Shown: positions 1-6,866, counted from the stretch's first letter. The stretch: DNA of 14,689 nucleotides from an uncultured Sphingomonas sp. (GCA_946482655.1 CAMLSA010000081.1:1-14689), one strand, 5' to 3'. The notes: generated by a model not told the origin, from the letters alone. Numbers and translations: made by a program.

Positions 1-276
1 GGTGACGGCAAATGGCCCGACTATCTCGATTATTGCGACCGCTTCTTCTGGGCGGTGCCCGGCGGGTTCGACCTGACACCGTTCGAGGCTGAGCCGTTCC
101 GACCCGGCTGCTGCGGCCTGATCGTCGCCGACCGCTACGACGCCGCGGTGATCCGCGAACCGCTCCACCGTCCCCTGTCGGGCGCCCGCCGCAAGGCCGA
201 GACGCTGCGCTTCGCGCGGCGCGCGGCGCGGCGGCTGTGGGCCGGCATGGACCCGTTTCCGGAGGGCTGCGTCTGA
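1..276 (+). CDS. mmcB: MmcB-family DNA repair protein, C-terminal part (5' truncated by window)
   Basis: The frame is open from base 1 and ends with TGA at 274-276; the start lies outside the window. The translation begins GDGKWPDYLDYCDRFFWAVP and continues through a GGFDLTPFEAEP segment, which resembles the C-terminal part of the MmcB family (putative endonuclease-like repair proteins of alphaproteobacteria, whose Caulobacter member belongs to the DNA-damage regulon). The acidic D-Y-D-C-D stretch fits a PD-(D/E)XK-like nuclease, but the catalytic core cannot be judged from about 91 residues. The end is basic (many Arg near residues 65-80). It converges on the ankyrin gene across a gap of 58 bases. 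The family call is from sequence resemblance; the repair role is family knowledge. Confidence 0.78.
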   Translation, partial: GDGKWPDYLDYCDRFFWAVPGGFDLTPFEAEPFRPGCCGLIVADRYDAAVIREPLHRPLSGARRKAETLRFARRAARRLWAGMDPFPEGCV

Positions 277-313
277 ATGACGAGGAGAGCGGGCGGGCGC
301 CGAAGGCCGAAGA

Positions 314-329
314 GCGGCTTTGGGGCCGC
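314..329. terminator. Short hairpin between convergent mmcB and ankyrin gene
   Basis: GCGGC at 314-318 pairs with GCCGC at 325-329 around a TTTGGG loop, in the 58-base gap between two convergent genes. There is no T-tract on either strand, so function as a terminator is only suggested by position. Confidence 0.25.
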
Positions 330-334
330 GCCGT

Positions 335-958
335 CTATAGCCCCGGACCGGACTTCGGCTTGACGGCCTTCTTTACCTCGGTCTTCGATTCGTCGATGAT
401 ATTGAGGACCGCGCCGGCGCGGGGATCGTCGACCGCATAGTCGCGCGCCGACTTGCCGGCGATCCGATCGGGCAGCTTGGGATCGGCGCCATTGGCGAGC
501 AGCAGGCGGACCATCGCGGCGTTGCGCTGCTGGACCGCGACGATCAGCGGAGTTTCGCCGCTGTTGTTGGCGATGTTGACGTTGGCCCGCTGGCCCAGCA
601 GCAGCTCGGCGCCCTGCTGGAAGCCGAGCTGGGCGGCGAAGTGGAGCGGCGCATTGCCGCGCGCGTCGCGGATGTTCGGATCGGCACCGCGGCCGAGCAG
701 GAAGCTCGACCAGGTCAGGTCGTGCCGCTTGATCGCGATCGTCAGAGCGGTCTCGCCGGTCGAATAGTCGCGCGTGTTGATGATCGACGAGCGGTTACCC
801 TGCAACGCCTTGTTGACCTTCTCGCCATCGCGCTCGCGGACGGCGTTGAGGAAGACGTAGCTGTCGGAAAACTGCGCGGCGGCCGGCGCGGCGGCGGTCG
901 TCAGCATGGCTGCGGCGAGCCCGATGCGGAGATGGCGGCGGATCATCGTTTCTGTCAT
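335..958 (-). CDS. Secreted ankyrin-repeat protein
   Basis: The 207-residue protein starts MTETMIRRHLRIG and has an N-terminal signal peptide: basic n-region, then an Ala/Leu/Thr-rich core ending APAAAQF near residue 29. At least three ankyrin repeats follow at about residues 69-97, 101-130 and 134-163, with the motifs GETALTIAIKRHD, GNAPLHFAAQLG and GETPLIVAVQQRN and the linker pattern LLxxGADPN. The C-terminus is a Lys-rich tail. Periplasmic ankyrin proteins usually act by protein-protein contact; no enzyme domain is seen. The ATG at 958 was chosen because it precedes the signal peptide and has an AGGGG stretch just upstream; an in-frame ATG at 946 is an alternative. The longer frame to 1156 is rejected because it runs into the SCO1 gene. 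The gene is divergent from SCO1, with only 43 bases between the starts. Confidence 0.85.
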   Translation of the reverse strand: MTETMIRRHLRIGLAAAMLTTAAAPAAAQFSDSYVFLNAVRERDGEKVNKALQGNRSSIINTRDYSTGETALTIAIKRHDLTWSSFLLGRGADPNIRDARGNAPLHFAAQLGFQQGAELLLGQRANVNIANNSGETPLIVAVQQRNAAMVRLLLANGADPKLPDRIAGKSARDYAVDDPRAGAVLNIIDESKTEVKKAVKPKSGPGL

Positions 959-1001
959 GCCCCTGTTTTGAAACGCCTTGCAAGCGCGCCAATAGCAAAG
1001 C

Positions 1002-1631
1002 ATGGCTGGCCGCACCATGAACAATCCACGCTTTGGCACCGTCAGGGCCGCGCTGCTCGCGCCGCTGCTGATGCTGGCGCCGCTGGCGCTGACCGGCTGC
1101 GGCGGCCCTTCCGAGACGCCCCCGCTGAAGGGCGCGAAGATCGGCGGTCCCTTCACCCTCTCTGATCAAGACGGCCACAAGGTCAGCGATACCGACTTCG
1201 CCGGCAAATACAGGCTGATCTATTTCGGCTACACCTTCTGTCCCGATGTCTGTCCGACGGACGTGCAGACGCTGATGAAGGGCTATCGTCAGCTCGAGGC
1301 CGACAATCCCGGACTCGCGGCTAAGATCCAGCCGATCTTCATCACGATCGATCCGGCGCGCGACACGCCCGAGAAGGTCAAGCAGTTCGTCCGCGCCTTC
1401 CACCCCAGGCTGATCGGCCTGACCGGAAGCGAGGCCGAGATCGCCGCGGTCGCCAAACGATATGCGATCTATTACAAGAAGCAGGCGCCGGACGCCGGCG
1501 CCGAGGGCTATCTGATGGATCATGCGCGCCAGGCGATGCTGTTCGGCCCCAATGGCGAACCGGTCGCGCTCGTCGCCCAGGACAGGGATGCGGCGGCCGT
1601 GGTCGCCGATCTCGAGCGCTGGGCGCGGTAA
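1002..1631 (+). CDS. SCO1/SenC/PrrC-family copper-binding lipoprotein
   Basis: This 209-residue thioredoxin-fold protein belongs to the family that delivers copper to the CuA site of cytochrome c oxidase or acts as a thiol-disulfide factor. The N-terminus carries a lipoprotein signal with the lipobox LTGC (Cys33), so the mature protein should be membrane anchored and face the periplasm. The metal/redox motif C-x3-C is at Cys80 and Cys84 (FCPDVC) and the conserved His of the family is His174 (LMDHAR). Length and all key residues fit an intact member. ATG 1017 is an alternative start; neither has a strong Shine-Dalgarno. The stop overlaps the start of the next gene by one base (TAATG), so the two are probably co-translated. 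Confidence 0.9.
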   Translation: MAGRTMNNPRFGTVRAALLAPLLMLAPLALTGCGGPSETPPLKGAKIGGPFTLSDQDGHKVSDTDFAGKYRLIYFGYTFCPDVCPTDVQTLMKGYRQLEADNPGLAAKIQPIFITIDPARDTPEKVKQFVRAFHPRLIGLTGSEAEIAAVAKRYAIYYKKQAPDAGAEGYLMDHARQAMLFGPNGEPVALVAQDRDAAAVVADLERWAR

Positions 1632-2071
1632 TGGCGGATCCCAAGCCGTTCTGGGAAACCAAGCGGCTCGACCAGATGAGCCGCGCCGAATGGGAATCGC
1701 TGTGCGACGGTTGCGGCAAATGCTGCCTCCACAAGCTCGAGGATGAAGAGACCGGCGAGCTGATGCCGACGAACGTCGCCTGCAAGCTGCTCGACCGGCG
1801 CTCGGGCCAGTGCCGGGATTACAAGCATCGCCGTACCTTCGTGCCCGAATGCGTGCGGCTGACGCCCAAGGCGCTGTCGGGGATCGACTGGCTGCCTTCG
1901 ACCTGCGCCTATCGCCTGCTCGACGAGGGCAAGCCCCTCCCCGAGTGGCATCCGCTCAGGACCAAGGATCCCGAATCGGTCCACCGCGCCGGCGTTTCGG
2001 TGCGCGGCTGGACGGTTTCCGAAGACGAGGCCGGCGATCTCGAGCACCATCTGGTGGCCCGTGATCTCTAG
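1631..2071 (+). CDS. YcgN-family cysteine-cluster protein (UPF0260)
   Basis: The 146-residue protein opens with KPFWETKRLDQMSRAEWESL and carries CDGCGKCC (Cys25, 28, 31, 32) plus further conserved cysteines at 51, 61, 74 and 92, the pattern of the E. coli YcgN/UPF0260 family. The eight cysteines suggest an Fe-S or zinc site; the biochemical role of the family is not established. The segments TNVACKLLD, DWLPSTCAYRLL and LPEWHPL are family signatures and the length is normal. It starts inside the SCO1 stop and its 3' end overlaps the next gene by 11 bases, so SCO1, this gene and the metallopeptidase form one transcription unit. Confidence 0.92.
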   Translation: MADPKPFWETKRLDQMSRAEWESLCDGCGKCCLHKLEDEETGELMPTNVACKLLDRRSGQCRDYKHRRTFVPECVRLTPKALSGIDWLPSTCAYRLLDEGKPLPEWHPLRTKDPESVHRAGVSVRGWTVSEDEAGDLEHHLVARDL

Positions 2072-2807
2072 TGTCCGGCAGATGCTGTTCCGGACGAAGC
2101 CGGAGGGAACCGAGCTCGTCTTCGAGGCCGGCGGACGCAGCCGCCCGCTGCTGGTGCGGCGCATGGCGCAGGCGCGACGAATGCGGCTGAGCGTCGATCC
2201 GCGCGACGGCGGGGTGCGGCTGGTCATGCCGAGCCGGGCATCGCTCAAGGCCGCGCTCAAATGGGTCGAGAGCAAGCGCGGCTGGATCGAGGCGGCGCTC
2301 GACGCGTTGCCCGAGGCACGGCCGATCGAAGAAGGCATGGTGATCGAGGTGGCGGGTGAGCCGCTGCGGATCGAGCTTGCCGACAAGGGGCGGATCGTGC
2401 GGCGGCTGGGCGGCCGGCTGATCGTCCCGCGTCCCGCCGAGCTGCTGGGGCCCCGCGTCATCCGCTGGCTGCGCAAGCAGGCGCTCGATCGGCTTGAGGC
2501 GGAGACAGCTCGATTCGGTGCGGTGGCTGGGGTCGGCATCGGCCGTGTGTCGATCGGCGATCCCCGTGCGCGCTGGGGGAGCTGTTCGGCGAACGGCGAC
2601 ATCCGCTACAGCTGGCGGCTGATCCTGGCGCCGCCGGCCGTGCTCGAAGCGACCGTCGCGCACGAGGTGGCGCACCGGCTGCACATGGACCATAGCCGGG
2701 ATTTTCACGACGCGGTAGAACGGCTGCTCGGCCGCGATCCGACCCCCGAACGCGCGTGGCTGCGCGCGCATGGCCGCGAACTCTATTGGCTCGGGCGCGA
2801 TCCTTAG
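2061..2807 (+). CDS. YgjP/DUF45-like M48-type zinc metallopeptidase
   Basis: The 248-residue soluble protein has the zinc site HEVAH at residues 201-205, followed by H-S-R-D-F-H at 211-216, where His211 is the likely third ligand. Upstream is RWGSCS (171-176), typical of the YgjP/DUF45 group of SprT-like metallopeptidases. Residues 30-110 form the basic beta-rich N-terminal part seen in these proteins. No signal peptide or membrane segment is present. The start is GTG at 2061, overlapping the ycgN-like stop by 11 bases; an ATG at 2082 (residue 8) is possible. The substrate is unknown. Its tight coupling to ycgN and SCO1 suggests co-expression rather than a shared pathway. Confidence 0.88.
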   Translation: MISSVRQMLFRTKPEGTELVFEAGGRSRPLLVRRMAQARRMRLSVDPRDGGVRLVMPSRASLKAALKWVESKRGWIEAALDALPEARPIEEGMVIEVAGEPLRIELADKGRIVRRLGGRLIVPRPAELLGPRVIRWLRKQALDRLEAETARFGAVAGVGIGRVSIGDPRARWGSCSANGDIRYSWRLILAPPAVLEATVAHEVAHRLHMDHSRDFHDAVERLLGRDPTPERAWLRAHGRELYWLGRDP

Positions 2808-2830
2808 CGATCAGCCCGCTCGACGATCGC

Positions 2831-2847
2831 CCCGGCGGGAAGCCGGG
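2831..2847. terminator. Hairpin between convergent metallopeptidase and PBP genes
   Basis: CCCGGC at 2831-2836 and GCCGGG at 2842-2847 form a 6-bp GC stem around a GGGAA loop, in the 60-base gap between two convergent stops. It could end transcription in both directions, but no T-tract follows on either side. Confidence 0.4.
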
Positions 2848-2867
2848 CGGCCGCAGCATGTACGGAA

Positions 2868-4910
2868 TCATTGCCCGCGCGGTCGCGTCTCGACGCCGCT
2901 CAGGAAATCGGAGCCGAGCGAGGTGCGCGGCGGCGGGGGCGGACGCACCACCGGCGCGGCCGGCGGCGGTTCGTCCTCGGGCGCGGCGGGCGGCTCGACG
3001 CCCTCCTCCACCGGCACGCCGTCCGAGGTGACGATGCCGTCGTCGGGCGCACCGAAGAAGGCCTCGTCGTCAGGCTCGAGCTGGAATTCGGGCAGGGTGA
3101 CCTCGGTCTCGAACGCCTCGACCGGCCGCTTGGCGACCGCGATCTTCATGAAGTCGGCGAAGGCGCGCGCGGGCGCGCGGCCGCCCTGGAGGCCCGGAAT
3201 CGCCTTGGCGTCGTCGCGGCCCATCCAGACGCCGGCGGTGATCCCCGATGAGAAGCCGAGAAACCAGCCATCCTTGTTCGACGATGTGGTGCCGGTCTTG
3301 CCCGCCACCGGCCGGCCGATCTGCGCGGCGCGCGCGGTCCCGGTGTTGACCGCGGTCTGGAGCAGATCGGTGATCTGGGCGGCGACCCATGGCGCCACCA
3401 GAACGCGATTGTCGTCGACCTGGTGCTGGTAGAGCAGATCGCCCTTGGCGGTGGTCACCTTCACGATGCCATAGGGCACCACCGCAACCCCCTTGCGCGC
3501 GACCGCTGCGAAGGCGCGGGTCATGTCGATCAACCGGACGTCGGAGGTGCCGAGCACCATCGAGGGATGGGTGTTGAGCTTGCTGCCGATGCCGAAGCGC
3601 TGGGCCATGTCGGCGATCGTGTCGAAGCCTACCTGGGAGCCGAGCTTGGCGGCGACGGTGTTGATCGAAAAGGCGAAAGCGGTGCGGATATCGATCTCGC
3701 CGGCATATTCGCGGTTGCTGTTGCGCGGGGTCCAGCCGTCGATCTCGACCGGCTCGTCGGTGACCGGCGTGTCGGGCTTCATCCCCGCTTCCATCGCCGC
3801 GAGATAGACGAACAGCTTGAACGCCGATCCCGGCTGGCGCTCCGACTGGGTGGCGCGGTTGTAGATCGACGACACATAGTCCCTGCCGCCGACCATCGCC
3901 CGCACGGCACCATCGCGATCAAGCGCGACCAGCGCGCCCTGCGCACCCGCGGGCGCATTGGCGCGAATCGCCGCATCGGCGGCGCGCTGCATCTCGGGAT
4001 CGATCGTCGTCCAGACGTCTATCGGCTCGATCTGCTCGTCCACCAGATCGTCGAGCTGGGCGAGGGCCCAGTCCGTGAAGTAGCGGACCGCGTTCTGGTC
4101 GCGCTGGGGAGCGAGCCGAACCTTGGAAAGATCGACCGCCTCGGCCTCGCGCGGGGTGATGGCGCCGGCATCCTGCATCACCTCGAGCACCACCCTGGCG
4201 CGGTCGAGTGCCGCCTGGCGATCGGCGGTCGGCGAATAATGCGACGGCGCCTTGACCAGCCCGGCGACGATCGCGCTTTCAGCGAGGCTGAGCGTGTTCG
4301 CCGAATGATTGAAGAATTTGCGGGAGGCGGCGTCGATGCCATAGGCGCCGCCGCCGAAATAGACCCGGTTGAGATAAAGCTCGAGGATCTGCTGCTTGGA
4401 GAATTTGCGCTCCATCGCCAGCGCCAGGATCACCTCGCGGAATTTGCGGCCGAAGCTGTAGGCATTGGTGAGGAAGATGTTGCGGGCTAGCTGCTGGGTG
4501 ATGGTCGAGGCGCCCTGCAGGCGGCGGCCCTCGCCCTTGCGCTCCCAGGCGACCCAGCCGGCGCGCGCCATGCCGATGGGGTCGATGCCCGGGTGCATGT
4601 AGAAGCGCCGGTCCTCGACAGCGACCATCGCCTTCTTCATCGGCTCGGGAATCTCGTTTGACGGCAGCCAGTCCCCATAGCTCGGCCCGAGCGAGACGAT
4701 CACCGACCCGTCGGCGGCGCGGACGCGGACCATCTGCCCATTTGGGCTCGACTTGAGCTCCTCGAAGCTGGGAAGCGACGCCATCGCGATCAGCACGGCG
4801 ATCACCAGCGCGCCGAGACCGGCGAGGCCGGCGAACAGCGCGAATTTGCCTACGGCCCTGAGCCAGCCCATGCGGTTAGGATTCTTCGGGGATCTGGCGG
4901 CGGTCGGCAT
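2868..4910 (-). CDS. PBP1A-type bifunctional peptidoglycan synthase (GT51 glycosyltransferase + transpeptidase)
   Basis: The 680-residue protein has a short basic cytoplasmic tail, one transmembrane anchor (about residues 20-45), a GT51 domain and a penicillin-binding transpeptidase domain. GT51 motifs are EDRRFYMHPGID (catalytic Glu99), GASTITQQLARN (133-144), RKFREVILALAMERKFS (155-171) and ILELYLNRVYFGGGAYG (175-191). Transpeptidase motifs are SAFK (nucleophile Ser362), SIN (415-417) and KTGT (538-541). It polymerises lipid II and cross-links cell-wall peptides in the periplasm. The tail from about residue 605 is acidic and then strongly proline-rich (PPPAAPVVRPPPPPR). At 680 residues it is shorter than PBP1A proteins that carry an OB insert. 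ATG 4871 (Met14) is an alternative start; neither has a clear Shine-Dalgarno. Confidence 0.95.
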   Translation of the reverse strand: MPTAARSPKNPNRMGWLRAVGKFALFAGLAGLGALVIAVLIAMASLPSFEELKSSPNGQMVRVRAADGSVIVSLGPSYGDWLPSNEIPEPMKKAMVAVEDRRFYMHPGIDPIGMARAGWVAWERKGEGRRLQGASTITQQLARNIFLTNAYSFGRKFREVILALAMERKFSKQQILELYLNRVYFGGGAYGIDAASRKFFNHSANTLSLAESAIVAGLVKAPSHYSPTADRQAALDRARVVLEVMQDAGAITPREAEAVDLSKVRLAPQRDQNAVRYFTDWALAQLDDLVDEQIEPIDVWTTIDPEMQRAADAAIRANAPAGAQGALVALDRDGAVRAMVGGRDYVSSIYNRATQSERQPGSAFKLFVYLAAMEAGMKPDTPVTDEPVEIDGWTPRNSNREYAGEIDIRTAFAFSINTVAAKLGSQVGFDTIADMAQRFGIGSKLNTHPSMVLGTSDVRLIDMTRAFAAVARKGVAVVPYGIVKVTTAKGDLLYQHQVDDNRVLVAPWVAAQITDLLQTAVNTGTARAAQIGRPVAGKTGTTSSNKDGWFLGFSSGITAGVWMGRDDAKAIPGLQGGRAPARAFADFMKIAVAKRPVEAFETEVTLPEFQLEPDDEAFFGAPDDGIVTSDGVPVEEGVEPPAAPEDEPPPAAPVVRPPPPPRTSLGSDFLSGVETRPRGQ

Positions 4911-5153
4911 CTGCGACGGCCGACTTACCTGCTATCCGGACTCGTGCCAAGCGTATCGCCCCCATATTCGGCCAATCTCCGGAGCTATCGATCAACGACC
5001 ATTGCGGATCGATGAATGCACCTATTGGTTTGCCCCTAAAAACGCCGGGCGCGGGACATCCGTCCCGATCGGCTTTTCTCGTATACGCTCGGGCGGCCAT
5101 TCGGCCTTGCGAAGCCCTGACGGGCTTCGGTCACTGCGTCTTTCGAGGCCGGA
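4911..5153. other. Intergenic region upstream of the PBP gene
   Basis: No gene is seen in these 243 bases. They hold two perfect hairpins: CGGGAC/GTCCCG (5052-5067, loop ATCC, followed on + by GGCTTTTCT) and CGAAGCCC/GGGCTTCG (5110-5129, loop TGAC). The second lies about 25 bases beyond the msrB stop and is the better candidate for its terminator. The promoter of the PBP gene should be here, but no convincing -35/-10 pair was found. Confidence 0.4.
5110..5129 (-). terminator. Hairpin downstream of msrB
   Basis: A perfect 8-bp stem (CGAAGCCC/GGGCTTCG) with a 4-base TGAC loop begins about 25 bases beyond the msrB stop. No T-run follows on the - strand, so it is a weak or factor-assisted terminator at best. 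Confidence 0.4.
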
Positions 5154-5549
5154 TCACTTCTTGCCGTCGAAGTCTATCGACACCGAATTGATGCAGTAGC
5201 GCAGGCCATCGGGGCCTGGGCCGTCGGGGAAGACATGGCCGAGATGGCCCTCGCATTTGGCGCAGCGCACTTCGGTGCGGAGCATGCCAAGGCTGGTGTC
5301 GCGATGCTCGGTGACCATCTTTTCATCGGCAGGCGCGGTGAAGCTCGGCCAGCCGCAGCCCGAGTCGAATTTGGCGCCGCTTTCGAACAGCACCTCACCG
5401 CAACCGGCGCAGCGATAGCTGCCCTCGTCATGGTTGTTCCAATATTTGCCGGTGAAGGCGCGTTCGGTGCCCGCCTGGCGCAGCACCTGATATTGTTCCG
5501 GCGTCAGCCGCTCGCGCCATTCGGCGTCAGTGAGGTCTAGCTTGTCCAT
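5154..5549 (-). CDS. msrB: Peptide-methionine (R)-S-oxide reductase MsrB
   Basis: The 131-residue enzyme reduces the R epimer of methionine sulfoxide in proteins, using thioredoxin. Visible signatures are the zinc-binding CxxC pairs at Cys47/Cys50 (CAGC) and Cys96/Cys99 (CAKC), GCGWPSF (64-70), [10 protein letters not shown] (102-111) and the C-terminal [11 protein letters not shown], whose Cys119 is the catalytic cysteine. It has no signal peptide, so it is cytoplasmic. ATG 5549 gives the normal MsrB N-terminus ([20 protein letters not shown]). The longer open frame to 5831 has no family-like sequence and is rejected. The Shine-Dalgarno is weak. A Crp/Fnr-like palindrome lies about 95 bases upstream. 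Confidence 0.95.
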   Translation of the reverse strand: MDKLDLTDAEWRERLTPEQYQVLRQAGTERAFTGKYWNNHDEGSYRCAGCGEVLFESGAKFDSGCGWPSFTAPADEKMVTEHRDTSLGMLRTEVRCAKCEGHLGHVFPDGPGPDGLRYCINSVSIDFDGKK

Positions 5550-5644
5550 GGCGCGAATGTGGGTCGCGAGAGGCCCGAGGTCAAGCGCCGCCGGGTCGGC
5601 GTGCCTTGACCGTGCGGCCTGCCGGTTTCGCGCTTTTTCCCGGC

Positions 5645-5660
5645 TGTGATGCGCGTCACT
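5645..5660. promoter_or_regulatory. Crp/Fnr-family-like operator
   Basis: TGTGA-TGCGCG-TCACT matches the TGTGA-N6-TCACA layout of Crp-type sites with one mismatch. It lies 95 bases upstream of msrB on one side. On the other it is centred about 41 bases before a possible + strand start near 5693 (CTAATT at 5681-5686 as -10), the spacing of a class II activated promoter. It is a single site with no experimental support. Confidence 0.35.
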
Positions 5661-5692
5661 GCGCAGGGGCGTTAATCCGCCTAATTCCCCGT

Positions 5693-5763
5693 TCACGGCG
5701 TTGCATGGCGTCCGAGTGGTTGCTTCGCTTGCCGGGGCGCAGGGGAATCGCCCCCAGTTTTTA
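5693..5763 (+). ncRNA. Candidate small RNA ending in an intrinsic terminator
   Basis: A transcript of about 70 bases could run from the putative start near 5693 to the T-run at 5758-5762. The 3' end is a standard intrinsic terminator: stem GGGGCG (5734-5739)/CGCCCC (5749-5754), then CAGTTTTT. No + strand gene precedes this terminator; the nearest genes on both sides are on the - strand, so it has no known transcript to end. The start is inferred only from the -10-like CTAATT and the Crp-like site. No Rfam family is recognised. Confidence 0.3.
5734..5762 (+). terminator. Intrinsic terminator (GC stem plus T-run)
   Basis: A 6-bp stem GGGGCG/CGCCCC with a 9-base loop is followed by CAG and five T on the + strand. 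It is the most classical rho-independent terminator in the window, although no + strand coding gene lies upstream. Confidence 0.5.
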
Positions 5764-5779
5764 GCATGGCGTGATGCGT

Positions 5780-5816
5780 TTGACCCGGCGACTCTGGAGG
5801 AGGATCGCCGGGTCGA
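5780..5816 (-). terminator. Long-stem hairpin downstream of the small membrane protein gene
   Basis: GACCCGGCGA (5782-5791) and TCGCCGGGTC (5805-5814) are perfectly complementary over 10 bp around a 13-base loop, extendable by a wobble pair and a T-A pair. It lies about 36 bases past the stop of the - strand gene ending at 5852. No T-tract follows. Confidence 0.4.
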
Positions 5817-5851
5817 GCCATTTCCGGGCAACGGCGATTTCGCGGCCGCCG

Positions 5852-6109
5852 CTACTCACGCGGCTCGGGGGGTGGCTCGGGGGCGTCCTCCCGAGGGGCG
5901 GGCGCCCTTGGCGCGAACAGATGGATGCCGATCACGATGCCCGCGACGAGAATGGCACCCGCGACGAGAAAGATCGTGATCTCCGCCGGCTGAAAGCGGG
6001 TGAAGCGTTCATGGTCGAGCCATTGCAGCCCGAGCGTGCCGGTACCAAGCAGCAGGCCCCAGCCCGCCGCCGGTGTCCGGATGGGTCCCGATGCTCGCCG
6101 TCCTTGCAT
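5852..6109 (-). CDS. Small single-pass membrane protein, unknown function
   Basis: The 85-residue protein starts [18 protein letters not shown]. It has a hydrophobic stretch near residues 13-28 and a clear transmembrane segment [20 protein letters not shown] at about residues 43-62. It ends in a Pro/Glu-rich tail ([14 protein letters not shown]). No catalytic motif is seen and I do not recognise a named family. ATG 6109 is chosen; a TTG at 6145 would add 12 residues with no clear Shine-Dalgarno. Codon use matches the neighbours, so it is probably real, but the evidence is composition and topology only. Confidence 0.6.
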   Translation of the reverse strand: MQGRRASGPIRTPAAGWGLLLGTGTLGLQWLDHERFTRFQPAEITIFLVAGAILVAGIVIGIHLFAPRAPAPREDAPEPPPEPRE

Positions 6110-6196
6110 GGCACATAGCTGATCATGTCCGGCGGCAATGATCAACCGGCGTCATGGCCCGGCAGTCTCGCTCGACCGCCGGGCCGGAACGCTCCG

Positions 6197-6382
6197 TCAG
6201 GCGGCCGCGCCCTGGAGCGTGTCGCCGTGCCAGTGGGCGAGCTGGTCCTTGACCACAAGCTTCTGTTTCTTGAGCCGGGCGATCTCGACATCGTCGGGCC
6301 GGGGCCGGCGGATTTCCTCGGCGATCATTCGTTCGAGCCGGGCATGTTCGCGCTCGAGATAACGCAGGAAATGTTCGGACAT
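6197..6382 (-). CDS. DUF465/YdcH-family small coiled-coil protein
   Basis: The 61-residue protein starts MSEHFLRYLEREHARLERMI and is one long charged helix ending in IARLKKQKLVVKDQLAHWH, the form of the DUF465/YdcH family. Its members are short helical hairpins of unknown function. ATG 6382 is fixed by a strong Shine-Dalgarno (AAAGGAG, 6 bases before it), so the longer frame to 6403 is not used. It lies just downstream of another small gene with an equally strong ribosome site (start 6603), and the pair may be co-transcribed. Confidence 0.88.
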   Translation of the reverse strand: MSEHFLRYLEREHARLERMIAEEIRRPRPDDVEIARLKKQKLVVKDQLAHWHGDTLQGAAA

Positions 6383-6399
6383 CGTCTCTCCTTTCGCGA

Positions 6400-6603
6400 T
6401 CAATGATCGAGCGGCTTGAGGGCGGTGGTGCCCCCGTCGATCGGGGCGGCGCGCCTGGCGCGACCGGGGAGCCGTATGGCGGGCCTGCCCTTGGCCGCGG
6501 TGGCGTCGGAGGCCCAGGAGGCCAAGATGGCGCGTTTCACCTCGGGTTCGAAGGTGGGATGTTTGGCAATGTCTAACGGATGACGAAAAGGGGAGAGGGA
6601 CAT
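6400..6603 (-). CDS. 67-residue conserved-looking hypothetical protein
   Basis: The protein starts MSLSPFRHPLDIAKHPTFEP and continues VKRAILASWASDATAAKGRPAIRL; the C-terminal half is basic and Pro-rich (LPGRARRAAP). I recall similar short proteins in sphingomonads, with no assigned function. The start at 6603 is set by a near-perfect Shine-Dalgarno, AAAGGAGG, with an 8-base spacer; the upstream part of the open frame (to 6891) runs through unrelated sequence and is rejected. It ends 17 bases before the DUF465 gene start. No membrane segment or known motif is seen. Confidence 0.75.
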   Translation of the reverse strand: MSLSPFRHPLDIAKHPTFEPEVKRAILASWASDATAAKGRPAIRLPGRARRAAPIDGGTTALKPLDH

Positions 6604-6626
6604 GGGATCTGCCTCCTTTCTACCAG

Positions 6627-6858
6627 TCACTCCTTCCATGTGGCGGAACTCGCCGGCGCAGATTTTGGAAGTCCTTCGCCTTTCGTCAAGAGTGTTCCAG
6701 GCCGCCGGCCGGCGAGTGCGGAATTTCCGAAGCGGCGCGCGATCCGCACCACGCCCGGTTTCTCGTCGAGCGCGCCCTCGAAACCGGCGGGATCGCCGTC
6801 CCACAGATAATCGCGCCCGGCAGCGTCGCTCAGCCGCTGCAGCTCGGCGCCGTCGGTG
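6627..6858 (-). pseudogene. Aldose-1-epimerase-like gene remnant, 3' part beyond the IS
   Basis: Reading on from the IS boundary, the frame gives EISTDGAELQRLSDAAGRDY followed by LWDGDPA, the N-terminal core of aldose 1-epimerase (mutarotase)-family proteins. It then jumps to GFEGALDEKPGVVRIARRFG, which looks like the C-terminal end of the same family. About 200 residues of the usual sugar-binding domain are missing, so an internal deletion near 6784-6790 is inferred. Residues after RIARRFG do not resemble the family. The frame stays open to 6627 (TGA). Together with 9367-9435 it would encode about 100 residues against roughly 280 in intact proteins. The family match is from memory of the motif. 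Confidence 0.6.
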
Positions 6859-6866
6859 GAGATTTC
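6859..6866. repeat. Target-site duplication, left copy (GAGATTTC)
   Basis: GAGATTTC directly abuts the left inverted repeat and is repeated exactly at 9359-9366. Eight bases is the size made by IS1595-family elements. Confidence 0.9.

Noticed and set aside
959..1156. N-terminal extension of the ankyrin gene (open frame to 1156)
   Set aside because: It overlaps the SCO1 signal peptide region on the other strand; the signal peptide and an AGGGG site place the start at 958.
1520..2602. Long - strand open frame (360 codons) opposite YcgN and metallopeptidase genes
   Set aside because: Arg/Ser/Pro-rich low-complexity translation typical of antisense frames in GC-rich DNA; both + strand genes have clear family motifs.
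3423..4490. Long + strand open frame (355 codons) inside the PBP gene
   Set aside because: Antisense shadow; the PBP frame carries all GT51 and transpeptidase motifs and the opposite frame resembles nothing.
5052..5080. CGGGAC/GTCCCG hairpin followed by GGCTTTTCT on the + strand as a terminator
   Set aside because: No + strand transcript is known to reach it and the T-run is short and offset; listed only within the intergenic description.
5550..5831. Upstream extension of msrB to 5831
   Set aside because: No MsrB-like sequence before [10 protein letters not shown] and no signal peptide; the region contains the regulatory palindrome and a terminator.
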